35,000 nt of DNA. Source: Glandiceps talaboti. Its lineage: Eukaryota > Hemichordata > Enteropneusta > Spengelidae. This document shows, piece after piece, positions 25,125-35,000 of the stretch. Where the stretch lies: assembly GCF_964340395.1 (NCBI RefSeq), contig NC_135563.1, positions 3,474,422 to 3,509,421 of the forward strand. The letters run 5' to 3'. Within the stretch, counting starts at the first letter, position 1, and each line of letters begins with the position of its first letter. Position numbers and translations under genes: made by a program. The notes below the pieces were generated by a model. It saw only the letters and a program-made list of their open reading frames with translations. It had not been told where the DNA came from and did not search any database.

Positions 25125-27240
25125 AAACTACCATAATGATAATAAAGTTAAACCAGATGCTGTCTTTCTCCGTTACGGTATAGTTTCTATTATTGAATAC
25201 ATTGTTTACAATTCCCCTGGAATTACTATGCAAACCAAACACTTCTTATTTTCACTACAGCGTCAAGCAGGGATTGACTTAGGCTACCAAGTATGCTTTT
25301 TATTATGATTGTTTGTAAGCGTTATTTGTTATGTTTGTTTGTCCAATGGATACACGGGTGGAACTGTATCACTATTACACAATGTATAGCAATTATAGTA
25401 AGAGTTACATCCAAGTATAAAATTACACCGCCAATCAAGCAAGACCATCAGGACATTCAGTGCGTAGGTCTAGGGCCAATTATTTCCAGTGACGTCACTA
25501 ATTGGCCGTTGAGTTCTTCCTAGGCCAGCTAACACCTTCAAATGCGATCCCACGGTTCAATAAATAACAGCGCAGTTAATAGATATCAAAGGATGGAGTT
25601 TGTATGCCAACAAATTAACTTTACAGGTCTACAAAGATTACATTCCCACAGGATCGGTATTACAAGCTTTCAATGTATCTAATTGGCTACGTTTTTTATC
25701 CACACCTTGAAACTTTAGACCTTATTTTCCAGGCGTCCTTTCTTACATTTGTAGTTATTGCCATTCGACCTCATTAAGTTGTCAATTCGACTAATTTTCC
25801 GGTCATTTTGTCGGATTAGTTTACTCTTGACGACAGCGTCTCTGAGATAGTGGTTTTTTTACGTTGTTTCTTTCTTTCATTCAAGTGCTGTGTAATAGTC
25901 TATGCGATTTAGTATTAACTTGAAGACGACGTGATCACGTTATTTGCATCGCTACCGACTGCTACATCAAATCATTAGTTTGCTTATACCTGTAGGTATA
26001 AAGAGTACACAACATATGAACTCTAACTCTTGACAACCACAGGTATCAGCTCAGATTTCAACCATCTTAAAGGTATGGGTTTTCCTGGATTGGAAAACGT
26101 TGTCCAATTAAGGGTCTTTCTGTGGCACATTAAACGACAGCTTTGCCGCAAACGGCGGAAATAGGCGAGAGTTACAAAGATGCGATTGAAAAGCTTGTGG
26201 ATATAAGATGCTTCTATAATGAGAAGAAGTGTGTTTGTAACTCAATACTCAACAATTATACACAACCATTTCGTTATTTGAATCTTTCTAACAGAAAATC
26301 CGATAATTACATCGACTTAGTTTACAGCCTTAAAATCACGATATGTTTTTTTTTATTCTTAAAAGCCGAGTTTGTTTGATATTTCTATGCATTGTCCTTT
26401 TGGACGACTGTTGATTTTTACGTGGCTTCTGCGACGACAATAGACTCGTGATTGCGCGTCGTGGAAACGCATTAAGAGTGATGAGTAGAGAGTGGCTATT
26501 TCATTATGTGTCAATATCAACGCGTAATGAGCAACAAAGGTCTACGTGATGTAAACTTGTTCAATCAATTCATTGTGTGATCTGAGTGATTACGGACAGT
26601 TAATAAATTCATCACACCATATGTCACACATTTACTATCAAAACCTAAATTCCATTTCCATCATTACATTTACCTACATATTCTACTTAGCGTATTTAAA
26701 TATTCGTATACCTTAGTCCATAAACTTTTGAACATTCAAGTGCATGTAACGCGAACCAATTGACCAGAAACAAATCAAAACAAACAAATTTCATACATGA
26801 TGATACACTAATAAATTATATCTCTGCATAAAAAGATCATTAAACACATTAATCTCGACACTATTTCATAGATCAACACAGACGGTGATCGGTTTCCAAA
26901 AAATAGGAAAGAAACAAGACTTTGTGAAAGGATTGACAAAATTTAAACATTTAAGAATGGCGTTTAAAAACCATTTTACAAAATCTGAGAAAGCTCTAAG
27001 ATATACACCCCCGTTTACCATGTAGGTATGGAAAAAAAACAGGATGCGGGTACGGTTAGGAGTGGGGAGGGAGAAAACGGGGAACAATATTTGGTACGTA
27101 CACCATACATTTATAAGGAGATGGTAAACGTACAACTGGTAGCTTACATTGGGGAGGGACAGAAATCTCCTATTATTAAGAAAGAAAGATGGGTGAAATG
27201 ATTAATTGATTTTATTTGTCATAATGTAAACTTTTGCTTG
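25122..27240. other. Unique AT-rich sequence without a defended gene
   Basis: Contains the palindromic motif group at 25474-25507 and a forward open frame at 26132-26379 that starts without ATG. That frame contains GESYKDAIEKLVDIRCFY, compared in the findings with the segment at 24.5 kb. No transposon ends or RNA genes recognised. Confidence 0.45.
25474..25507. promoter_or_regulatory. CRE palindrome between inverted CCAAT-like boxes
   Basis: GGCCAATTA (25474-25482) and its reverse complement TAATTGGCC (25499-25507) flank a palindromic TGACGTCA (25490-25497). CCAAT boxes and CREs are classic promoter motifs, but no transcript start is known here. The composite could also be a small chance palindrome. 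Confidence 0.3.
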
Positions 27241-27274
27241 TGTTTGGTGGGTGTGTGCGTGTGCATGTGTGTGC

Positions 27275-27400
<126 letters not shown>

Positions 27401-27460
27401 TTTGTGTATGTATGTGTGTGTAGTTTGTAGTAAATGTTATCATCTTATCTTATTGCTGTG

Positions 27461-27565
27461 TTAATGGTAGTGATGGTAGTGATGGTGATTGAGTCATGGT
27501 AGTAATGGTGATTGTATGGTGATGGTGGTCATGGTAGTCATGGTGATGGTAGTCACGGTAGTGAT
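27461..27565. repeat. Degenerate GGTAGTGAT-type repeat
   Basis: Irregular units built from GGTAGT, GATGGT and CATGGT trinucleotide steps, a decayed relative of the cleaner trinucleotide array at 27838. Confidence 0.8.
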
Positions 27566-27837
27566 AGTGATGGTTCCATCATTGTCTTTCATACTGTAGT
27601 CATTTTCTATAATTCGATATTGATATATTTTTGACATTATGATTTCATTGATTATTAACTTTGTATATTTGTATTGTCTATTTGTCGGTACTTTTCCCTT
27701 TATCTATTCTTCATTTCAGGATTTGTTTATTTGATTCTTATTGTCTACATTTGCTTTTCTTGTGGTATTTTTTTATTTTTCATGACCGTAATAATTTTGG
27801 ATCATAGACATACGGGGTTTGAGATGTCTGACACGAA

Positions 27838-27945
27838 TAATAATAATATGATGATGATGATGATGATGATGATGATGGTAATGATGGTGGTGGTGGTGGT
27901 GGTGGTGGTGGTGGTGGTGGTGGTGGTGGTGGTGATGATGATAGC
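27838..27945. repeat. Trinucleotide array (AAT), (GAT)n, (GGT)n
   Basis: Short AAT units, then about nine GAT units, then about 17 GGT units to about 27933, then GAT again. Frames across it are poly-Met/Val or poly-Ser/Pro and are not genes. Confidence 0.96.
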
Positions 27946-28168
27946 GGTTTTGATAGTGGGGGTTGTGAAGGGTAAGTGGGTATGGTAATGGTGTCGATGA
28001 TAGTGGTTAAACGTTGTTCATCGAGTCTATTGCTGTGTTTGTTCTTGAAGTCGTAACAGTTGAATAGATACTGGTTTTCTTCCACAACTACTTTTATTAG
28101 AGTTACAGTACTAGTTTCTCTGCTCTTTTTCATGGTCAACAACGTCCACATTTATGAATTAAAACAAA

Positions 28169-28170
<2 letters not shown>

Positions 28171-28226
<56 letters not shown>

Positions 28227-28235
28227 TACACACAC

Positions 28236-28309
<74 letters not shown>

Positions 28310-28340
28310 ACACACACACATACACACACACACACACACA
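28171..28340. repeat. (CA)n microsatellite with regular TA interruptions
   Basis: A 170-base array of CA units broken every 10-30 bases by TACA. Four overlapping open frames are repeat translations. Confidence 0.97.
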
Positions 28341-29050
28341 CCATTACATTGACGAACCTGCTATACTTCCTTGTCGTTGTACTCAAGTTTTGTCTCCATT
28401 CCGTATGTAACAAACACAGCTAGTGGCCAGTTACTTAACACACAGCCCTAAACCTTATCACTAATGTTATCATTCCAACAACCCGTACAGCCTTAATCAT
28501 GTTGGATATTTCAGTGATGCAAAATTGTTGAATTATAAAAAAAAAAACATTATTCTAATACATGTTGTCAATTTCACAATGGTTTTTATTGCTTTTCATG
28601 GCAACTAGAGGTCGGTCTGTCGATTTTTTAAAAAAATTAAAAAATTAAAAATCAAATCATCTTCTTCATGTTTCTCTGCATCTCCTTTTCTTCCTCTCTA
28701 TCTTCTTTTTCTAGGATTTCTAGGATATTGGTAGCCTCCGTAGTTCAAGCTTTGTCTTACACTCCGGTGTAAGTGATAGATACGTGACTTGCCAGAACAC
28801 GGTCTACATTTTGAACCTGTACGTACATGTTATGTTGTATATTTGTTCTGTGCCCGTATTCAACTAAACGCAGGTCGTACCCGGTTTTACCATCACTGTT
28901 TTCTGTTTTCCGTGGGTTTGTTCACGTTTATCTGAATAACCAAATTCACTTAATATCTGCCAGATAAAATTTGACAGTACGCGTTACCAATAATATGTTC
29001 AGATAATGAATCATTTTTTCGTTGATATATGGTATTGTCTAAAGGTTACC
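28341..29050. other. Unique sequence without a recognisable gene
   Basis: Includes A/T-rich low complexity near 28625-28655 and a small perfect hairpin CTTACAC-TCCG-GTGTAAG at 28756-28773. No tRNA, exon or transposon end could be confirmed. Confidence 0.5.
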
Positions 29051-29240
29051 ACAATACAATACAATACAATACAATACAATACAATACAATACAATACAAT
29101 ACAATACAATACAATACAATGCAATGCAATGCAATGCAATGCAATGCAATGCAATGCAATGCAATGCAATGCAATGCAATACAATACAATACAATACAAT
29201 ACAATACAATACAATACAATACAATACAATACAATACAAT
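29051..29240. repeat. Pentanucleotide array (ACAAT)14 (GCAAT)12 (ACAAT)12
   Basis: Three perfect blocks with sharp boundaries at 29120/29121 and 29180/29181. Six long open frames over both strands are repeat translations. Confidence 0.98.
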
Positions 29241-29276
29241 ACGACTGACGGATACAATACGACTGACGGATACAGT
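29241..29276. repeat. 18-bp tandem duplication next to the ACAAT array
   Basis: ACGACTGACGGATACA occurs twice in tandem, followed by AT in the first copy and GT in the second, directly at the right edge of the pentanucleotide array. Confidence 0.9.
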
Positions 29277-30794
29277 GGAACGGTTTCTTGATTTGCCGTG
29301 CTGCCAGAATGAAGGAACATCCATATGTGTGCCTAGTATGAATGCAATTGCAGAAGGTCAAAGGTTATTGGTTTATTAGTGGATCTAGTGTTACGATCTT
29401 TATTTCGTAAATATGCAGTTCTGTGCTTAAGACAAGCCTGCAGTATATCCGATGTAATATAATTGAAATGTGAACACGATATGTTGAAAAAAGGGAGGGA
29501 GGGAGAGTGTTATCGGCTTGGGTACATTTTGAAACTACAAAATGTAACTGGAAACGCGACTTTCTGAATTTAAACAAGGCAATGAGATGTTATCAAAAAA
29601 AACTGATACACTAATGATTCACATGTTAAATGATTTCCGTCGTTTTTCTTAACAATTCCAATTTGCCGTCGGAAGAACAACCTTGATTAGACTGATGAAG
29701 GAGTTGTCACACTTTAAAGAAAGTATATCTTTTTGACAACCATTGAAATTTTTAGTGCTAGATTTGTATTCAGCCGGAGACTCCATAGAGTCGATATTTT
29801 CAGAAATTGACACGATTTGAGGGGATAATTAAGAGCGAGTCAGAGCCTGAGGGGTAAATAGAGTTTTTCAATCCAACGCCGCGTTCTTCTTTGATTTATT
29901 TTCTTTTCTATTTTGAGTACGTCTTTTCATCTTCAAATGATGTTCGCCTTCAGTTTTTGACATGGTGCACGTTTTATGAGATGTTTAATCATGTCCGTGA
30001 GAGCGGAAAAGTCACGGATTCGACCACAAACAGTATACTTAAGTTATGTCAGTGATTTATCGGGCTTAAATCCATCACGAATTTTCCATTTCCATCTAGA
30101 GATAATTTGACGAGTTAAAAAAAGTCTGAATAACTTCCACGAAAATTAGTCGAATTTATGCTACATTGTGTTCGGTGTTCTTTCTTAGAGAAAGACACAT
30201 TGGATTGCGACTGTATTAAAGTTACAGTAATTGCCAAAATGTTGAAAATACTTAGTACGGTTTTGATTTGCCCTGATTACGTCACACTCACAATCCTTTG
30301 ATGTCAGAAACGGACCATATATCTGACGTTATTTTAATAAAAAATGTTCTGGAATCTCATACCTTAATTTGGCATCCACCAAGCAAGATGTATCAGTCTC
30401 ACAATGATGTCACAGTTATCGACTAAATTTGGCGGGGAAAGAGAAAAACAAGAATTTTATTTCTTTTATGGGAACTTGTAGAGAAGACTTGAAAAAATTC
30501 GTTTATCTCATTTTGACGGAAAAGAGAAAACTAAGAATTCCATGTATTCAATTTTGCGCGGGAAAGTAAACTAAGATTTTTTATTAATCTAATTTTGGCT
30601 GGAAAGAGAATTGTTCACTTATCTGATTTTCCTGGGAAAAATGTTGGTACTATAACGATTAACGAGATTCATTTGTTGTCTATGTTTACATGTACAAACT
30701 TAAAGCAAGACGCTGTATGTTTAACGATTCTCACCTTTAATTTATTTGGGGTTGAGTTGTAGCACAGACACGGAAGGCATTCCATCTTCTCACT
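29277..30794. other. Unique AT-rich sequence without a recognisable gene
   Basis: No defended exon. Loosely repeated GGGAAAGAGAA/AAACTAAGAATT phrases occur at about 30430-30620, suggesting a decayed short tandem repeat. No transposon ends recognised. Confidence 0.5.
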
Positions 30795-30918
30795 GACTGA
30801 TCGACTGACTGACTGACTGACTGACTCACTCACTCACTCACTCACTCACTCACTCACTCACTCACTCACTCACTCACTCACTCACTGACCGACGTACCCA
30901 CCCACCCACCCACCCACC
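30795..30918. repeat. Compound (GACT), (CACT)n, (CCCA) microsatellite
   Basis: About seven GACT units, about 15 CACT units (to about 30886), GACC, then CCCA units to 30918. Confidence 0.96.
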
Positions 30919-32371
30919 AATGTTGTCATTATTCAATCAACTTTGTTAATCTCAGTAATCCACATAACTTTTCTGACTTCGACACAAGTAATATCTACTT
31001 TAAAAAAATTACATTCAAACACACCATTCACGTCATTTTGGTATATTGAAACAGGCCCCGATGCCAAGTGTTTAATGAATGTGTATCGCCATTATATATG
31101 TTCACACGGTATCATATGCTATGTGAAGCAAAACGTACCCTTCAACTCCTCCTCCCCAAATGTAAGCCAATAGGGTCACCATCAATCAAAGTAAAAACAG
31201 AATAAATGCAATGTAGATCGAGCGAACATGGTGTAGGGCTGGGGGAGCAAGATTGGACATCTACGGTTTCATTCCTAGATATCGTTCCGTCATAGAGTTA
31301 AACTGCAATGGTCTACGTTCCGTCATAGAGTTAAACTGATAGTTTTACTACATCAGCTATGTTTATTCACACTGTGATACATTTAGCCATAGTGGCAATA
31401 CATAGGTATACGAAATCAAAACCTCGGCTAACCAGACGCCAAATCACCGATGGTTGTCGTCTCATCATGTCCCCTATCGTGCGTCTATCTGTTATTTCAT
31501 CTTACCTACATCAGTTTATTGTTTGCTGAATTCGAAACCATCCTGCTAGAGGGAACATGAAATTTTAAATGCTTCCCGGTTTGTTCTTATCTCATGCATT
31601 TTAAGAGTAATGCGACTAACTGATATTTGAATCGTGTAAGAGCAAATGCTATCTACGAGGTCATCTAAAAAAGCTATGAATCATATTAATATAACTGCTA
31701 TGCTGTAAACTACGATTGAAATGGGCTTACGTTTTGTGACATCGTTTATGGAGAGATATCGTTGAAGAGAATGCAAAGACAAACAGTAGTCATGGTAATT
31801 GATGTAAATGAGCAAATCAACAATGACCGCTTATCATTAATCATACCATAAATCACATGATCATGCACATTCCACACAAATGTTAGACTTCTGATAAAAT
31901 CTGTTCAAATCAACCACCGAGTTAAAGACCTTAGCTTAATACGACAATTCTTTGGGTAATATTGAAACATTGTTTTCTACGACAAGTCTTGTTCCAAAAA
32001 TAGTGATTTTCGTATGTAATCCAACTTGAAGTGGCAGGACCGAACCCATGAATAGCCCGCCCTCACGTGACTTACTGCGTCGAAATAGACACAAGAGGGA
32101 GCTTTATTCAAAAAATAGTGGACATCATTTTGGTTCATTTTGGTCTTAAATTCAATTCAGCATTGTTTTCGTTTTTATTTATTCTGCCAGTATTCTGCTG
32201 TAAATGTAGCCATGTTTCATAAAGAAAAACAAGTAAACAAACATAAAAAAAATATCATAAAAGTCACTGTACCAGTCTAATAGTTTTTAGATTATTTACT
32301 TTACATTTATTGTTCACAGTTTCTTGGGTATACATATCGGAAGCGGGCTAACAATTAAAACATTCGAAGGT
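30919..32371. other. Unique AT-rich sequence without a recognisable gene
   Basis: One 23-base direct repeat, CGTTCCGTCATAGAGTTAAA plus CTG, occurs at 31283-31305 and 31316-31338. A 76-codon forward frame (30943-31173) has no domain. Confidence 0.5.
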
Positions 32372-32612
<241 letters not shown>

Positions 32613-33092
32613 AGTCGTATTCCGACGTAAATGTCCACTTTCCCTTGTTTCATAACTTAGTAATTTGGCCAAGAATGATTTCAATCATTTGCTTGCCATT
32701 AACATAGTTATTTCACATAGTCTGTTCCAAATATGGTAAATTTACACAAAAACTACAACATGAGGTATGAAATGTAATAGAGGGACACGATTGCATCACA
32801 ACACTATTGGACACTGTCAATATTGAATGAGTCGTAAGTTGGTTACCATGGTAGAAATATTGTGCAGTCTACAGATGGTGCACAGAATCTCCCTATGCGT
32901 GCGTGATGTTGTATTATTTCAGAAAGGCAGGAGCAACGATAACTTTTACTAGCGGGTCTCTCACCCTTCTGCATTGCGTATATTGAAAACATTGACTGAT
33001 TTCTAGGTGAAATAACTTTTTGTCAAAGTTGAACACTTATTATTTCTCATTCGGATCTCTAATTATATCACCGTGACTGCTATTTTCAGTTT

Positions 33093-33120
33093 AGATGTCG
33101 GGTACTTGTACCCCACATCT
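33093..33120. repeat. Near-perfect 28-bp palindrome
   Basis: AGATGTCGGGTAC (33093-33105) pairs with GTACCCCACATCT (33108-33120) around TT, with one mismatch. Confidence 0.75.
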
Positions 33121-33507
33121 TCAATGTACGCGCCTAATTCTGGGAATAACAAGGAAAAGAAAGTGGAAGAAAATATAGAAATCAAAGGGGTTTTTCTATT
33201 AGCAGAATATTGCAACAAGATTGGTATGGTTGACCGATAGCCATAGGTTTGACTATATGCTATGATGTCAATGAACACTAAAAGGAATATGATTGATTGA
33301 TATGATCACGTCATATACGAATATAACATACACGTCTTTGAAGAAATTATGATTGATCGAATTTTAGACACCAAAATAGTTTTAAGTTTTTGATCGCCAA
33401 GAACTAAGAACATATTCAAGCGTTCTTCCCTCCATTTTGTAATCTACATCTAAATCTGAAGAAGAAAATTACCCTCAATAAATCTAGACTTTACATGAAT
33501 TTTTTGT

Positions 33508-33532
33508 CCAGGCAACTTGAAAAGTCGCCTGG
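33508..33532. repeat. Short hairpin
   Basis: CCAGGCAACTT pairs with AAGTCGCCTGG around GAA with one mismatch. A second small stem, CTTTG-TGCAG-CAAAG, follows. Function unknown. Confidence 0.6.
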
Positions 33533-33888
33533 TTCTTTGTGCAGCAAAGCCATTTATTAGGCGGTTAACGGCAGCTACTGGGTATACAACTATCAATAAT
33601 GATGAATCTGATTATCAAAATAAATGGTCACAAATCTAAAGTAGTTTCATAAAACTCGTAGAGGTCTCATTACTGCACCGTTTGACTTCAAGTAGTATGG
33701 TTGCCGACGGTTTTAATAACCCAACAAGATCGGTATAGATAGTGGAAAGCTATAGAGGCAAAATAAAAATAACACGCTTATAAGTTATAACGTCATTTAA
33801 GATAGCTAGTTTATATACAATAGCATGTTGTGATACACTAACAACTGTAAGTACAACAGTACTGTGCTTGGTGCCATAACACTATTTT

Positions 33889-33934
33889 TCTGCCTGTCCG
33901 TCCGTCCGTCCATCTGTCTGTCTGACTGACTGAC

Positions 33935-33969
<35 letters not shown>

Positions 33970-34179
33970 GTGTCTGCCTGTCCGTCCGTCCGTCCATCTG
34001 TCTGTCTGACTGTCTGTCTGTCTGTCTGTGTGTCTGTCTGTCTGTGTGTGTGTCTGTCTGTCTGTCTGTCTGTCTGTCTGACTCATTGACTGACTGACTG
34101 TCTGTCTGTCTGTCTGACTGACTGATTGACTGACTGACTTGCCTATCTGTCTGGATGCCAGTCTGCCTGTGTGACTGGC

Positions 34180-34226
<47 letters not shown>

Positions 34227-34255
34227 ATGTATGTCTGTCTGTCTGTTTGTCTAGT
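33889..34255. repeat. Long (TCTG)n array with TCCG, GACT and GTGT variants
   Basis: A 367-base array in which CTGCCTGTCCGTCCGTCCAT followed by CTGTCTGTCTGACTG occurs twice (about 33890 and 33975), a higher-order duplication. GACT and TGTG patches follow. The 150- and 154-codon reverse frames are repeat translations. Confidence 0.96.
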
Positions 34256-34259
34256 CTGC

Positions 34260-34520
34260 ACACACAACATCTCAAAAAATACCGCTCCAATTCAAATGAA
34301 ACTTAGTACACATCTTCTTTATTATACTAACAGGAACTGATAAGGCTTCGGTAAACATCCTATCAATGAGTCATCGGCATAAATAATGATTTTTTTCAAT
34401 AATGATACAATATCTTAAGAATACATATCCAATTCAAATGTCATATATATAATACTTTGTTAATACATGGAGGATGATACAATGACATTACTTGTATAAA
34501 TCATGTTGGTGCAGCTTTTT
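34260..34520 (+). mobile_element. Degenerate tandem-repeat element (HINE/pearl-like), copy B
   Basis: It follows the TCTG array, as in copy A. Matching phrases to copy A include CTCAAAAA, CCAATTCAAATGAAACTTAG, the TTCGGTAAACATCC/TTTGGTAAACAATCC pair, ATGAGTCAT..GCATAAATAATGATT, and AATACTTTG followed by TACATG.AGGATGATA. About one and a half units are recognisable. Class assignment is inference. Confidence 0.55.
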
Positions 34521-34772
34521 TATTTAGTTTATGGTATTTACCAGTTAAGGGAAGTATCATGGATGGTAGCTCAGAATTTTGTGTCACGTGGATCACATAC
34601 AGTGATGACATCATCAGATATTATGGTGTGAATTGCATATATCTGACTTATTTCCATAAACATTTACAAAAAGGATATATCCTATATTGTTCAATTAACA
34701 CCTGGTAGTTACTTCTAGGCACAATTCAGTTACTTGTGGCTTGCCGTTTAATTCAAGTATTTTAAAACATTT
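34521..34772. other. Unique sequence between element copy B and the 57-bp array
   Basis: No gene recognised. Contains TGATGACATCATCA near 34605. Confidence 0.5.
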
Positions 34773-35000
34773 ATGTATTCTGGGGGTGTAAAGAGGGGCT
34801 TGGGTACATTTATGTATGGTAAACCAGATATGTATTCTGGGGGTTTAAAGAAGGGTTGGGGTACATTCATTTATGGTAAGCCAGTTATGTATTCGGGGGT
34901 GTAAAAAGGGGCTGGGGGTACATTTATGTATGGTAAACCAGATATGTATTCTGGGGGTTTAAAGAAGGGTTGGGGTACATTCATTTATGGTAAGCCAGTT
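34773..35000 (+). repeat. 57-bp minisatellite in 114-bp dimers, running off the window
   Basis: Units start ATGTATTC at 34773, 34830, 34887 and 34944, exactly 57 bases apart. Units 1 and 3 share one version (ending AAACCAGAT) and units 2 and 4 another (ending AAGCCAGTT), a two-unit higher-order repeat. The window ends at a unit boundary, so total length is unknown. An open frame from about 34752 runs through units 1-2 and stops at a TAA in unit 3. Confidence 0.95.

Larger units (their letters stand above)
32613..33888. other. Unique sequence with two hairpins, no gene assigned
   Basis: Contains the palindrome at 33093-33120, the hairpin at 33508-33532, and a strong acceptor-like site on the reverse strand at 33140. 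A 71-codon reverse frame (33063-33278) spans the acceptor but lacks a recognisable domain. Confidence 0.5.

Noticed and set aside
28735-28800. tRNA-like or SINE promoter-like stretch (GTAGTTCAAG, hairpin after it)
   Set aside because: No matching B box (GGTTCRANNCC) at the required distance and no cloverleaf could be formed.
29006-29379. Six long frames on both strands
   Set aside because: All read the ACAAT/GCAAT pentanucleotide array.
33806-34290. Two overlapping reverse frames of 150-154 codons (Asp-Arg-Gln-Thr rich)
   Set aside because: Direct translation of a CAGA/CAGT array; a tetranucleotide array stays open in several frames at once.

Overview
The window looks like nuclear DNA from an animal, most probably a marine invertebrate. 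The evidence is indirect. There is no compact operon-like coding and no long intact gene. Di-, tri-, tetra- and pentanucleotide microsatellites are very dense, several foldback (MITE-like) elements are present, and one decayed non-LTR retrotransposon reverse transcriptase fragment can be read. Several blocks combine a GTCT/CAGA-type tetranucleotide array with degenerate tandem units and, in one case, a 3' hairpin followed by CTAA. That layout is known from non-autonomous Helentrons (HINE, DINE-1 and the bivalve 'pearl' elements). Species cannot be named from sequence alone.

Layout. 0-2.7 kb: CT, GA and CAGA microsatellites in AT-rich unique sequence. 2.7-4.0 kb: a TCTG array followed by degenerate ~140-bp units, with a 359-bp MITE inserted cleanly inside one unit. 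5.4-6.9 kb: GATA and AT arrays, a 120-bp hairpin with perfect 50-bp arms, and a ~195-bp foldback element. 9.2-10.7 kb: a second MITE copy, then GTTT, CT, CA/CATA and CAGA arrays. 11.3-12.9 kb: shifting tetranucleotide arrays around two ~305-bp divergent direct repeats. 14.15-17.4 kb: a ~2.5-kb minisatellite with a 46-bp period, a HINE-like 3' tail, a truncated third MITE copy and a reverse-strand LINE fragment. 17.4-18.5 kb: a ~1-kb compound tetranucleotide tract whose blocks differ by successive single transitions. 18.5-29 kb: mostly unique AT-rich sequence with a third foldback element (21.9-22.1 kb), one possible secreted-protein ORF and weak exon candidates. 29-35 kb: an ACAAT/GCAAT array, CACT, GA/CAGA and TCTG arrays, a second HINE-like body, and a 57-bp minisatellite that runs off the end of the window.

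No complete gene can be defended. Most long open frames are translations of simple repeats. Coding calls, apart from the reverse transcriptase fragment, are low-confidence candidates. The best-supported content is repeat biology: three copies of one MITE family with shared ends, a target-site duplication confirmed by the uninterrupted repeat in which one copy sits, and nested insertions near 17 kb.
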